Shown piece after piece: positions 36,992 to 45,651 of a stretch of 64,000 nucleotides of DNA (its first letter is position 1; every line of letters begins with the position of its first letter). The translations under genes and the position numbers were made by a program. Source of the stretch: JAJFUV01 sp964561215 (GTDB lineage: Bacteria; Acidobacteriota; Terriglobia; Bryobacterales; Bryobacteraceae); assembly GCA_964561215.1 (NCBI GenBank), contig CAZLOS010000012.1, forward strand, positions 1-64,000, in the 5' to 3' direction. The notes under the pieces were generated by a model, which was not told the DNA's origin, did not search any database, and saw only the letters and a program-made list of their open reading frames with translations.

Positions 36992-38353
36992 TTAAAGCAG
37001 GCTGATCACGGTGTAGTAAACCATCAGCGACATCACGACCAGGGAAGCGAACCAAAGCCAGGCGGTGGAGAAGCGCGACGGCACGAGTTCCACCGGCAGC
37101 TTGCGATGCCTCAGGTAGAGCGCACCGGCGGCTATGACGGGAAGCATGATGGCCTGCGCGACGCCGCCGGCCACCACCATGCGCACCGGAGACTGGAACA
37201 CCAGGTAGAGCAGCGCCGGGAAGATCGACAGGAACACCACGAACCACTGGCGGAACTTGACGCGCGTCGAGTAGTCGCCATCCTCGAAATAGCCGAGCAG
37301 GCGGCACATGTCCGAGTAGACGCGCGAGTGCGCCGCCACGCCCGCGAAGATGGTTCCGTAAAGCGTGGCAATGCCGCCGATGTAGAACAGCCACAGCGCC
37401 CACGGCCCCAGCGTTTGCGTGTACATGTGCGATAGCACCGGCATCATATCCTTGGCGGCGGGGACCTTGCCCATGCCGTGCAGGATGCCGGCGCCGAGCA
37501 GGTAGAACGCCAGGGTGGCCACGGTGTAGATGGCCATGGTGGCGATGATGTCCAGGTGCATCACGCGCACCCAGCCGAGGGCGCGACGCCGCCAGTCTGA
37601 GGTGGCGTCATTGGGCCCTGAGAAGCGCGCGTAGCCTTTCTCGATGCACCAGTACGGGTACATGAACATTTCTGTGGCCCCGACGCCGGTCAGGCCGAAC
37701 ACGGCGACGGCGGTCGCCAGGCCGTCTCCCGGCAACCGAAAAGCCAATCCTCCGGCGAGTTCCCGCCAGGAGAAGTACTCCGGCCGCCGCATGAGCAGCA
37801 GGGCGCACAGCATAGTGAGCATGGTAAACAGGCCCACCTTGATGGTGGCCAGCTTTTCTATGCGCGCATAGCCGCCTCCCAGCAACAGGGCTAGCGTAAT
37901 GCCAACGAGCAGTACGATCCAGGCGTTCATGGGCACGGAAGGCGCCAGCAGGTTGAGCACCTGCGCCACGCCGGCGTACATAGCGCCCACCTGGAACTGC
38001 GTCATCAGCACCATGACCGCCCACATCCAAACACTCCAGCGCACGCCCAGGCTCGGGCCGGGAAGTGTGTTGAAGCCGGCCAGCCCGGTTTGACCGGTGG
38101 CAACGGTGTAGCGCCCCAGGGCCGCCTGTACGGCGGGCTTGATGAGGCAGCTCAGCAGGATGACCCACAAGGCGACGTAGCCGACCTGCGCGCCAAGCGT
38201 TGTTGTCGCGATCAACTCGCCGCTCCCGACAATGGAAGCGGAAAGGATCATCCCGGGGCCGATGCGGCGCAGCGCACTGAGCCACGTGCCTGGCGGTTCC
38301 TCGATGTCGGCGGGATCGAACGCGTAGAGGTCCTTCGTCGGCTGTGAACTCAT
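36992..38353 (-). CDS. Nramp-superfamily transporter relative lacking the canonical metal-binding motifs
   Basis: 453 residues with about eleven membrane segments. The fold is Nramp/LeuT-like: RRIGPGMILSASIVGSGELIATTTLGA corresponds to helix 1 and LTGVGATEMFMYPYWCIEKGYA to helix 6. The conserved helix-1 motif DPGN reads GSGE here, and the helix-6 MPH motif reads MYPY, so the usual ligands for Mn/Fe are missing. It may carry another ion or a small organic molecule. Start ATG 38353 is chosen over an upstream extension that lies in the divergent promoter region and adds only a basic, non-conserved stretch. It diverges from a radical SAM gene. Confidence 0.8.
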   Translation of the reverse strand: MSSQPTKDLYAFDPADIEEPPGTWLSALRRIGPGMILSASIVGSGELIATTTLGAQVGYVALWVILLSCLIKPAVQAALGRYTVATGQTGLAGFNTLPGPSLGVRWSVWMWAVMVLMTQFQVGAMYAGVAQVLNLLAPSVPMNAWIVLLVGITLALLLGGGYARIEKLATIKVGLFTMLTMLCALLLMRRPEYFSWRELAGGLAFRLPGDGLATAVAVFGLTGVGATEMFMYPYWCIEKGYARFSGPNDATSDWRRRALGWVRVMHLDIIATMAIYTVATLAFYLLGAGILHGMGKVPAAKDMMPVLSHMYTQTLGPWALWLFYIGGIATLYGTIFAGVAAHSRVYSDMCRLLGYFEDGDYSTRVKFRQWFVVFLSIFPALLYLVFQSPVRMVVAGGVAQAIMLPVIAAGALYLRHRKLPVELVPSRFSTAWLWFASLVVMSLMVYYTVISLL

Positions 38354-38447
38354 TCGGAGTAACTCTATCCAACTTGCCCGTGGGAGGGCAAACGGAGCCC
38401 GTGCCGCGGTAGAATGAAAGAGGAGTTTTTTCTTTCGAGCCTTCCTA

Positions 38448-40091
38448 ATGATTTTTCCCCATCCGAACGGGTCGCGCACTCGTATATTACTAAGCAGCGT
38501 CTTCGGCCCTTACGCCCAGGACGACAGCTTCGGCAGCCGCACCATCAATCCGATGGAGCTGTATCACAATCAGGTGACCCGCGCACAGGGCGCGTTCTCG
38601 CTGCGCCGCTTCCATCGCAGTTGGGGCATCATGATGATCCAGCGCAACATTTCCGCGCCTTGCACGGTGATGGATTTCCCGACCCGGGAGGCGTTCGCGC
38701 GAGAGATCGCGGAGAACCGCTACGACGTCATCGGCATTTCGTCGATCATCGTGAACGTGGGGAAGGCACGGGAGATGTGCCGCATCGCGCGTAAGCTCTC
38801 GCCTCATTCGACGATCATCGTCGGCGGGCACGTCGCGGCGATTCCGGGAGTCGAGCACCTGCTGGACGCCGACCACATCGTCAAGGGCGACGGGATCGCC
38901 TGGATGCGGCGCTATCTGGGGGAGAATCCCGACGCGCCGATCGAGCACCCGGCACTCTCTTCCGGCTTCGACCTGCGCGTGATGGGCGTAAGAATACCCG
39001 AGAAGATCGATAGTTCCGCGACGGTGATTGCTTCTGTCGGATGCCCCATGGGATGCAACTTTTGCACCACGTCGGCGTTCTTCGGCGGTAAAGGCAAGGT
39101 GCTTAACTTCTGCGACAGCGGCGAGGAACTGTTCCGCGTGATGGAGGAGGCGGAGACCACGCGCAAGGTGACGTCGTTCTTCATCATGGACGAAAACTTC
39201 CTGCTGCAGAAGCAACGGGCCATGGACTTGCTCGACAGGATGAAGCAGACGGGCAAGAGTTGGGGACTCAACATTTTCAGTTCCGCTAACGCCATCAGAA
39301 AGTACACCTACGAGCAATTGGTGGAGCTGGGCATCAGTTCGATCTGGATGGGGCTGGAATCGCCGCACTCGAACTATTCGAAACTGGACGGCGCCGATAC
39401 CGTGCGCATGTCGCGCGAACTGCGCAAGCACGGAATCACACTGCTCGGTTCGACCATCATCGGCCTGGAGCATCACACCCCGGAAAACATCAAAGAAGAG
39501 ATCGAGCACGCGGTCGCGCACCAGACCGACTTGCATCAGTTCATGCTCTACACGCCCGTGCCCGGCACGCCGCTCTATCGCGAGATGTCCGAGCAAGGCA
39601 GGCTGCTCGACGTCGACCTGGCGGACATACACGGCCAGTTCGGCTTCAACTTCGAACACGCGGCGATTTCGCGCGAAGAGTCGAAGAAGTTGCTCGACTG
39701 GGCCTTCTGGCGCGACTACCAGCGTAACGGCCCGAGCCTGTTCCGTATTTGCCGGACCACGTTCGAAGGGTGGAAGCGATACAAGAACTACCCGGACCTG
39801 CGCGTGCGTGAACGTTTCGAGCGGGAGGCCAAAACATTGCGGCGCGCATACGCCGGCATGCTTTGGGCGATGGAACACCGGTTGAGAGGGACCAACGAGA
39901 ACGTGGCGGTGCGGATACGCACCTTAAGGAAAGAGTTGGAGCACGAATTCGGCGTGTTCACCACGGCTGCGGCGCGCATACTCGGCCCTGTACTTTGGTG
40001 GACCAGCCTTCGCGAAGATAAACGTCTGGCCGAGGGCCACACGTACGAACCGCGCACGATCATCGAACGGCACAACTGGGTGGAAGCCTAA
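38448..40091 (+). CDS. B12-binding-domain radical SAM protein
   Basis: 547 residues. A cobalamin-binding-like domain (DVIGISSIIVNVGKAREM, IIVGGHVAAIPG) precedes a radical SAM core with the cluster cysteines Cys199, Cys203 and Cys206 in GCPMGCNFC. Later features are FFIMDENFLLQKQRAMDLL, GISSIWMGLES and STIIGLEHHTPENI. It differs clearly from the operon-borne radical SAM protein at 7964-9619. The C-terminal 130 residues are rich in Arg and aromatic residues, as in many members with large substrates. Its neighbours (Nramp relative, sulfatase) give no clue to substrate. The 94-base divergent gap upstream probably holds its promoter. Confidence 0.88.
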   Translation: MIFPHPNGSRTRILLSSVFGPYAQDDSFGSRTINPMELYHNQVTRAQGAFSLRRFHRSWGIMMIQRNISAPCTVMDFPTREAFAREIAENRYDVIGISSIIVNVGKAREMCRIARKLSPHSTIIVGGHVAAIPGVEHLLDADHIVKGDGIAWMRRYLGENPDAPIEHPALSSGFDLRVMGVRIPEKIDSSATVIASVGCPMGCNFCTTSAFFGGKGKVLNFCDSGEELFRVMEEAETTRKVTSFFIMDENFLLQKQRAMDLLDRMKQTGKSWGLNIFSSANAIRKYTYEQLVELGISSIWMGLESPHSNYSKLDGADTVRMSRELRKHGITLLGSTIIGLEHHTPENIKEEIEHAVAHQTDLHQFMLYTPVPGTPLYREMSEQGRLLDVDLADIHGQFGFNFEHAAISREESKKLLDWAFWRDYQRNGPSLFRICRTTFEGWKRYKNYPDLRVRERFEREAKTLRRAYAGMLWAMEHRLRGTNENVAVRIRTLRKELEHEFGVFTTAAARILGPVLWWTSLREDKRLAEGHTYEPRTIIERHNWVEA

Positions 40092-40131
40092 GCAGGAACG
40101 GGCTTCCCTCAGAGGCGCGTTTCGGCGGACA

Positions 40132-41556
40132 ATGTTACGCATGTCCGCGGCACAAATCACTCGCAGGAACTTGCTGGCGGCCTCCGCGGCGCCGGCCCTG
40201 GCACTGGCCTCGCGCACCGCTCCCCGGCGGCCGAATGTGGTGATGTTCATGACCGACGACCACGGCGCGTGGGCGCTCGGCTCGTACGGTTGCGGCGAGA
40301 TGCACACGCCGAACATCGACCGGCTGGCCGCGGGCGGCACCCGATTCACGCGCGCCTTCGCCTGCACCCCCGTGTGCTCTCCCAGCAGGATGACTTACAT
40401 GACGGGCGCCATCCCGTCGCGCCACGGCGTGCAGGACTGGCTGGTTCCCGGCGACAGCTACGGCGCGGCGAGTCACCGCTGGCTGCAAGGCTTCACCACC
40501 TGGAGCGAAATGCTGGCCGCCAGCGGCTACACGCTCGGCATGTGCGGAAAGTGGCACATGGGCGAGGACGACCGCGCGCAGGCGGGCTTCAGCTACTGGG
40601 CCACGGTGCCGGGCGGAGGCGGTCCCTACCGCGACGTCGAATTCGTGGTGAACGGCGAGCGGCGCAGGGTGCCCGGATTCAAGACCGACGCCGTCGGCAG
40701 CTTCGCGCTCGACTTTCTGGACCGGGTGAAGGATCGCCCGTTTTGCCTCTATGTGCCGTTCTACGCTCCGCACACGCCGTTCGACTACCAGCCGGACGAA
40801 TATCGCAAGCCCTATGAAAACGCCAGGTTCTCATGCTTTCCGAGAGTTCCAACGCATCCTTGGGCGAATCCTGGAACCACGCGCCACCATGGAAACGTGG
40901 AGAGCATGCGCGGGTTCTCCGCGCTCGTCACCGGCGCGGACGCAAACGTGGGGCGTATTCTGCGGAAGCTGGACGAGATGGGCGTGCGCGAGAACACCAC
41001 GGTGATCTTCACCGCCGACCAGGGCTTCAACTGCGGCCACCACGGCGTGTGGGGCAAGGGCAACGGCACGGTGCCGTTCAACATGTACGAAGAGTCGTTG
41101 CGCGTGCCGCTCATCTGGAATCATCCGGGGCGCATCCCGGCCGGCCGCACTTTGCCGGCGATGGTTTCCAGCTACGATTTCTTCCCCACCATACTCGACT
41201 ACCTGGGCCTCAAAGCGTCCCCGGACTCGCGCCGGGTGGGGCGGAGCTACGCGCCTTTCCTGGCCGGCAAGCACCCCGCGTGGCGCTCCCGGCTCTGCTT
41301 CGAGTACGCCAATATCCGCGCGATCCGCACAGAAAACCTGAAGTACGTGGAGCGCACGCGCGAGTGGCCCAGCGAATTCTTCGATCTGGAGGCCGACCCG
41401 GGCGAGACGCGCAACGCGATCGAAGACGCGGCGCAACGTGCGCAGGTCCGCTCGCTGGCGCGCGAACTCGCCGAGTTCTTCAAGCGCAGCGGCGCGCCGC
41501 CCATCGAACAGTGGCGCACGACAACCAAACAGAACATGACTGTTTACAAACGCTGA
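40132..41556 (+). CDS. exported type I sulfatase
   Basis: 474 residues with a twin-arginine signal (ITRRNLLAASAAPALALA). The formylglycine motif C-x-P-S-R is present as CSPSRMTYMTG with Cys82, and the metal-binding MTDDHGAWALGSYG, GKWHMGEDD and TADQGFNCGHHG are in place. The C-terminal end has FDLEADPGETRN, usual for this family. It would remove sulfate esters from carbohydrates in the periplasm once Cys82 is converted by a formylglycine-generating enzyme, which is not encoded here. A second ATG three codons later is an alternative start. Confidence 0.93.
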   Translation: MLRMSAAQITRRNLLAASAAPALALASRTAPRRPNVVMFMTDDHGAWALGSYGCGEMHTPNIDRLAAGGTRFTRAFACTPVCSPSRMTYMTGAIPSRHGVQDWLVPGDSYGAASHRWLQGFTTWSEMLAASGYTLGMCGKWHMGEDDRAQAGFSYWATVPGGGGPYRDVEFVVNGERRRVPGFKTDAVGSFALDFLDRVKDRPFCLYVPFYAPHTPFDYQPDEYRKPYENARFSCFPRVPTHPWANPGTTRHHGNVESMRGFSALVTGADANVGRILRKLDEMGVRENTTVIFTADQGFNCGHHGVWGKGNGTVPFNMYEESLRVPLIWNHPGRIPAGRTLPAMVSSYDFFPTILDYLGLKASPDSRRVGRSYAPFLAGKHPAWRSRLCFEYANIRAIRTENLKYVERTREWPSEFFDLEADPGETRNAIEDAAQRAQVRSLARELAEFFKRSGAPPIEQWRTTTKQNMTVYKR

Positions 41557-41585
41557 GTGTTGAGTTCCCCACCGGCGGGAAATTG

Positions 41586-41600
41586 ACCGTTGGTAACGGT
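41586..41600. promoter_or_regulatory. ACCGTT-GGT-AACGGT inverted repeat upstream of the aminotransferase
   Basis: A perfect 6-base inverted repeat with a 3-base spacer, 15 bases before ATG 41616. A TTGACC and a TACAAT flank and overlap it, but they are only 12 bases apart, too close for a standard sigma-70 promoter. It could be an operator or a small translational hairpin. Confidence 0.35.
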
Positions 41601-41615
41601 TACAATAGTAGTTTC

Positions 41616-42983
41616 ATGGGAAAAGCATACGAACTCAAACCTAAGCGGGTCCCCCGCGTAGAGACGAAGTACCGGCGCATCGTGACTGACATTCCGGCAC
41701 CGGGCTCCATTCCAACCCTCGAGCTCCTGGAGCGGACAGAGCCGATCGCCATGCGCGGTCAGCCGCCGGTCATCTGGGATCATGCCAAAGGCTTCCAGGT
41801 TTACGATGCATACGGCAACTGCTGGATCGACTGGTCGAGCGGCGTGTTGATCACCAACGCCGGCCATGGCCGCAAGGAAGTGGTGGACGCCATCGTGGCG
41901 CAGGCTCAGAAGCCCCTGTTGACCACGTACTGCTTCCCCACCGAGACGCGCGCGCAGTTGGTGGACAAGATTGCGAGCCTGCTGCCCGAGCCGCTCAAGA
42001 AAGTGTTCCTGCTCACGACGGGTTCGGAAGCGGTCGAGTGCGCCATCAAGATTTGCCGCACACACGGTGTCAAGGTCGGCGGACGCGCAAAGAACGTGTT
42101 CGTGAGTTATCAGAAAGCCTTCCACGGCCGTACGCTCGGCGCGCAGCAGGCCGGCGGCATTCCTGTCCTGAAGGAATGGATCATCAACATGGATCCGGGC
42201 TTTGTGCAGATGCCGTTCCCGGATGGCTACTATTGCGAAGACACCAGCTTCGCTCATTTCGAAAAGTGCCTGGCAGATGCCGGAGTCACCCCGGACAGAG
42301 TCTGCGGCGTGATGCTGGAGACCTACCAGGGCGGCAATGGGTCGTTCGCTCCGCCGGAATACATGAAGCAGATGCGCAAATGGTGCGACAAGAACAACAT
42401 TCTGCTGGTCTGCGACGAGGTTCAGGCCGGATTCGGGCGCACGGGCACCATGTGGGGCTTCGAGCATTATGGCATTGTGCCGGACCTGACGACTTTCGGT
42501 AAGGGCATTTCCAGTTCTCTGCCGATGTCGGCGGTGGCCGGGCGGCCGGACCTCATGGATCTGCACCCTCCGGGGAGCATGACCTCTACCCACACGGGCA
42601 ACGCAGTCTGCTGCGCCGCGGCGCTGGCTTCGATCAACCTGGTCGTCAAGGAAAACCTGGCTGAGAACTCTCGCAAGCTTGGTGAAATCCTGCAGAGAGA
42701 GCTGCACAAGATGCAAGCCAAGTACCCCGAGATCGGCCATGTGGCCGGCAAGGGTCTGGTGGCTGGAGTGACGTGCGCGAAAGTTGGCACGAAGAATCCC
42801 GATGGCGATCTGGCTTTTGAAGTGGTCAACAAGTGCATCCAGAAGGGTGTGCTGATGTTCTCGCCGGTGGGCCTCAATAACAGTACGGTAAAGATCGCTC
42901 CGCCGCTGGTCATCAACGAGGAAGCGCTCATGGAGAGCCTCGGCGTACTCGACGAAGCCTTCCGTGAGGCTTTGGGCCGATGA
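41616..42983 (+). CDS. class III PLP-dependent aminotransferase (4-aminobutyrate aminotransferase-like)
   Basis: 455 residues from ATG 41616; the open frame extends far upstream only by chance over the sulfatase gene. Fold type I motifs: WIDWSSGVLITNAGH, TTGSEAVECAIKI, FHGRTLGAQQ, LLVCDEVQAGFGRTG, and the PLP lysine in TFGKGISSSLPMSAVAG. It moves an amino group between an omega-amine and a 2-oxo acid in the cytosol. It overlaps the following Gfo/Idh/MocA gene by four bases (ATGA), so the two enzymes probably act on the same compound, for example an amino sugar or cyclitol. The exact substrate is unknown. Confidence 0.9.
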   Translation: MGKAYELKPKRVPRVETKYRRIVTDIPAPGSIPTLELLERTEPIAMRGQPPVIWDHAKGFQVYDAYGNCWIDWSSGVLITNAGHGRKEVVDAIVAQAQKPLLTTYCFPTETRAQLVDKIASLLPEPLKKVFLLTTGSEAVECAIKICRTHGVKVGGRAKNVFVSYQKAFHGRTLGAQQAGGIPVLKEWIINMDPGFVQMPFPDGYYCEDTSFAHFEKCLADAGVTPDRVCGVMLETYQGGNGSFAPPEYMKQMRKWCDKNNILLVCDEVQAGFGRTGTMWGFEHYGIVPDLTTFGKGISSSLPMSAVAGRPDLMDLHPPGSMTSTHTGNAVCCAAALASINLVVKENLAENSRKLGEILQRELHKMQAKYPEIGHVAGKGLVAGVTCAKVGTKNPDGDLAFEVVNKCIQKGVLMFSPVGLNNSTVKIAPPLVINEEALMESLGVLDEAFREALGR

Positions 42984-44239
42984 GTCTTCCACAAGTCACG
43001 ATTGTCGGGGGCGGGATGATCACCCATGATCAGATCCTGCCCACTCTTTACCAGATGCAGCGTCAGGGCGTAATTGGCGAGATCGCCATTTCCGCCCTGA
43101 AGGGCCGGTTCCTGAAGGAACTGGCCGACGCCCCGATGCTCAAGCGGGCGTTTCCGGGCCAGTCCTTCCGCGCCTATCCCGACCTCGGCGGCGATCTCGA
43201 CAAAGCCTACCCGGACCTGTTCCGGGAAGTGCTGGAGAAGATGCCGCCGCGCAACGTGGTGGTAGTGGCGGTGCCGGATCAGCTCCACTTCAATACCATC
43301 CTGGCGGCTCTCAAAGCCAATCAGCACGTCTGCACGGTGAAGCCCCTGGTGTTGACCGCCAAAGAGGGCGAGATCATCGAAGAGGAAGCCTACAAGCGCG
43401 GCCTGGTGGTCGGAGTCGAGTACCACAAGCGTTTCGACGACCGCAGCCTGCTGGCTCGCCGCCGCTATCGCGAGGGCATGTTCGGCGAATTTCGCCTGGG
43501 CACGGCGGCGCTGCTCGAAAAGTGGTACTACCGCCACTCGAATTTCCAGAACTGGTGCACGGCGGAGAATTCCGATGCGTTCGCATACGTCGGCTGCCAC
43601 TACGTCGACCTGGTTCACTACATCACGGGCCTGCTGCCCAAGTCGGTGAGCGTCTACGGCATTCTCGACAAGTACCCGAACGGCAGAGAGGGCTACCTGT
43701 GGACCGACGCGCGCATCATCTGGAACAACGGCGCGGTGCTGAACGTGCAGAACGCGCTGGGATTCCCGGACGATGCGCCGGGCACCAACATCCAGGGCCT
43801 CACCATGTACTGCGCGGGCAAGGAAAAAGGTGCCTGGCTGCATCACGACGATCAGTACCGCGGCATCGAGTACTGCTTCACTGAAAAGCCCGGCGGCGCC
43901 GGAACAACCGTTTACACGGAGCCTAGCACCGACTACTTCCAGTACGTCGATGTGGGCGGGCCGGGACTTCTGCCGGTGGGCTACGGGTTCCGTTCGGTGG
44001 AGTACATCGTCAAGGCGTGCATACGAGCCGAGACCGAGACCAAGGGCCTGACGGAGAGCGAAGCGCTTACCAGGCGCCAAGCCATCGTCAAGGAGTACGA
44101 CCAGGCCGGCATCATGGCCACTCCCGCCAACAGCCGTTTCAACGAACTGGTGATGGAGGCAGGCCGTTTGTCGATCCTCAACGGCGGCCGGGAAGCCGTT
44201 ATCGAATACGGCCCCCCGGGCAGAGTCAGTTTCCGTTAA
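42980..44239 (+). CDS. Gfo/Idh/MocA-family oxidoreductase
   Basis: 419 residues. The N-terminal Rossmann fold begins VTIVGGGMITHDQI and includes VVVVAVPDQLHFNTI; the EKP-like catalytic lysine is in CTVKPLVLTAKEGE, and the conserved His pair is in EYHKRFDD and GCHYVDLVHYITG. Members oxidise or reduce sugars, inositols or sugar acids with NAD(P). It overlaps the aminotransferase gene by ATGA and is followed by an intrinsic terminator, so the pair forms a two-gene unit. At 419 residues it is longer than the typical 330-380, mainly in the C-terminal sheet domain. Confidence 0.9.
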   Translation: MSLPQVTIVGGGMITHDQILPTLYQMQRQGVIGEIAISALKGRFLKELADAPMLKRAFPGQSFRAYPDLGGDLDKAYPDLFREVLEKMPPRNVVVVAVPDQLHFNTILAALKANQHVCTVKPLVLTAKEGEIIEEEAYKRGLVVGVEYHKRFDDRSLLARRRYREGMFGEFRLGTAALLEKWYYRHSNFQNWCTAENSDAFAYVGCHYVDLVHYITGLLPKSVSVYGILDKYPNGREGYLWTDARIIWNNGAVLNVQNALGFPDDAPGTNIQGLTMYCAGKEKGAWLHHDDQYRGIEYCFTEKPGGAGTTVYTEPSTDYFQYVDVGGPGLLPVGYGFRSVEYIVKACIRAETETKGLTESEALTRRQAIVKEYDQAGIMATPANSRFNELVMEAGRLSILNGGREAVIEYGPPGRVSFR

Positions 44240-44263
44240 GCTAACGCAACACCTTATACACGC

Positions 44264-44304
44264 TGCGCCGCCCTCGGTCTTCTCCGTTGGCGGCGCACTT
44301 TTTT
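44264..44304 (+). terminator. intrinsic terminator after the aminotransferase-dehydrogenase pair
   Basis: TGCGCCGCC and GGCGGCGCA form a perfect 9-bp stem around a 16-base loop, followed by C and six T. It lies 25 bases after the dehydrogenase stop codon. This is the clearest rho-independent terminator I find in the window. Confidence 0.85.
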
Positions 44305-44382
44305 GGCCGCGGCCGCGGTGGGTAACATCGGCTTCAGTTATACTGAGTGATCGATTTCCAATTGATGGCCATGGAGGTTACA

Positions 44383-44955
44383 TTGCGGCTACGAAATGGT
44401 GTGACTGGTCTGGCGGTATTTCTCCTCTTGACGAGCAGTCTGCCGGCACAGCAGCCGCAAGCAGCGGCTCCGGCGGCCAAGCCCGCGCCGGGGCCGAAGA
44501 GTCTCAAGATGATCGCCACGCAGGGCGAGGGCGCGACGAACCGCATCAAGGCACGTTCCGCCGTTCAACCCGCCGTGGAAGTGCGCGACGAAAACGACAA
44601 ACCCGTCCCCAATGCGCAGGTGGTCTTCCAACTGCCGGCTTCCGGACCCGGAGGTGTGTTTTACGACCTGGCACGAACCCAGACCGCGCGCACCAACGAA
44701 CGCGGGCAGGCTGTAGCTTCCGGCCTCACTCCGAACAACATCGAGGGCCGCTTCGACATCAAGGTAACGGCCTCCGCGGGCGAAGCCAGGACAAGCATCG
44801 TGATCGCGCAGAGCAACATCGATCGACCGAGCAAAGACCTGGCTGTCTCCGGCAAAACCCGGTGGTGGAAGCCGGTGTTGATCCTGGGAGCCGCGGCCGT
44901 GGCGAGCGGCGCCATTTACGCCGCCCGTAGCGGCAACGGCTCTACGGCGCAATAG
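44383..44955 (+). CDS. secreted Ig-like (Big-type) domain protein with C-terminal membrane helix
   Basis: About 190 residues. TTG 44383 is preceded by GGAGG five bases upstream and gives a standard signal peptide (LRLRNGVTGLAVFLLLTSSLPAQ); upstream GTG/ATG codons at 44347, 44365 and 44371 are alternatives. A Pro/Ala-rich linker leads to an Ig-like domain (PAVEVRDENDKPVPNAQVVF, TNERGQAVASGLTPNNIEG, FDIKVTASAGEARTSIVI), a fold used in surface adhesion or structural proteins. A C-terminal hydrophobic helix (WWKPVLILGAAAVASGAIYAA) would anchor it. No enzyme motif. It precedes a TlpA-like gene by 42 bases and may share its transcript. Confidence 0.7.
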   Translation: MRLRNGVTGLAVFLLLTSSLPAQQPQAAAPAAKPAPGPKSLKMIATQGEGATNRIKARSAVQPAVEVRDENDKPVPNAQVVFQLPASGPGGVFYDLARTQTARTNERGQAVASGLTPNNIEGRFDIKVTASAGEARTSIVIAQSNIDRPSKDLAVSGKTRWWKPVLILGAAAVASGAIYAARSGNGSTAQ

Positions 44956-44997
44956 CGGCTCGCGGCGGAGCCCAAAACCAGGAGGGTACGAACACCA

Positions 44998-45510
44998 ATG
45001 ACGGATTCACGCAGTCTGACCACGCGCCGTTTCCTGGTGCTGGGCGTGCCCCTCTGCGCGTTGAGCCAGGCGCTTGGCGCGATCGACCGGGGCGAGGCGG
45101 CACCCAGCTTCAATGCCAAGACCCTTGGCGGCGAGCGCATCACGAACGACACCGTGAAGGGGAAGGTGGTTCTGATCCAGTTCTGGACCACGTGGTGCCG
45201 GTACTGCCGCAGGGATCAGCCCGCGGTAGACGAATTCGCCGGCAAGTATGCCGATGCGGGCCTGGTGGTGATCGCGGTGAATGTGGGCGAACCCCGGAAA
45301 AAGGTGCTGGACTACCTCAAGACCTCGCCGCGGCAGGCCAAGATCGTTCTGATGGAAGACACGAATCTTGGCGCGGTGTTCAACGCACGTGGGTTCCCGT
45401 ACTACATCGCGATCGATGCCAAAGGGCGCGTCGCCGGGGTGCAACCTGGCTCCGGCGGCCGCGAGATGCTGCGGGAACTGATCGGCCGCGCCGGTTTGCG
45501 CGTCGAGTAG
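44998..45510 (+). CDS. TlpA/ResA-like exported thioredoxin-fold protein
   Basis: 170 residues with a twin-arginine-like start (LTTRRFLVLGVPLCALSQALG). The thioredoxin fold has the active site WCRYC (Cys67, Cys70) in VVLIQFWTTWCRYC, and a cis-proline region at FNARGFPYYIAID. AGGAGG lies about 13 bases before ATG 44998. Such proteins reduce disulfides in the periplasm, often for cytochrome c maturation. The neighbouring Ig-like protein may be a partner. Redox direction cannot be told. Confidence 0.9.
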   Translation: MTDSRSLTTRRFLVLGVPLCALSQALGAIDRGEAAPSFNAKTLGGERITNDTVKGKVVLIQFWTTWCRYCRRDQPAVDEFAGKYADAGLVVIAVNVGEPRKKVLDYLKTSPRQAKIVLMEDTNLGAVFNARGFPYYIAIDAKGRVAGVQPGSGGREMLRELIGRAGLRVE

Positions 45511-45545
45511 CTCATCTTACCGGCAGCGCTGGACGGTGTAAACAA

Positions 45546-45647
45546 TTGAAACATTCCACTCTGCGATCCATTCTCACCGACGGGCACTTTTGGGCGCCCG
45601 TGGGAGCCCTGGTCTTCGGGATTGCCCTCCTGGTGGCGCTCCGTTAA
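45546..45647 (+). CDS. small single-pass membrane protein, 33 residues
   Basis: TTG 45546 opens a short frame, LKHSTLRSILTDGHFW followed by a single hydrophobic helix (APVGALVFGIALLVALR) and TAA at 45647. The polar start, a Trp at the interface and a hydrophobic end make a one-helix microprotein. It ends four bases before the sugar transporter start, suggesting cotranslation and a role beside the transporter. The ribosome site is weak (GGACGG). I do not know a named family; a chance frame is possible. Confidence 0.5.
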   Translation: MKHSTLRSILTDGHFWAPVGALVFGIALLVALR

Positions 45648-45651
45648 GCCC

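Noticed and set aside
40833..41615. Long in-frame extension of the aminotransferase upstream over the sulfatase gene
   Set aside because: It is Arg-rich shadow translation of the sulfatase gene; family homology begins at 41616.
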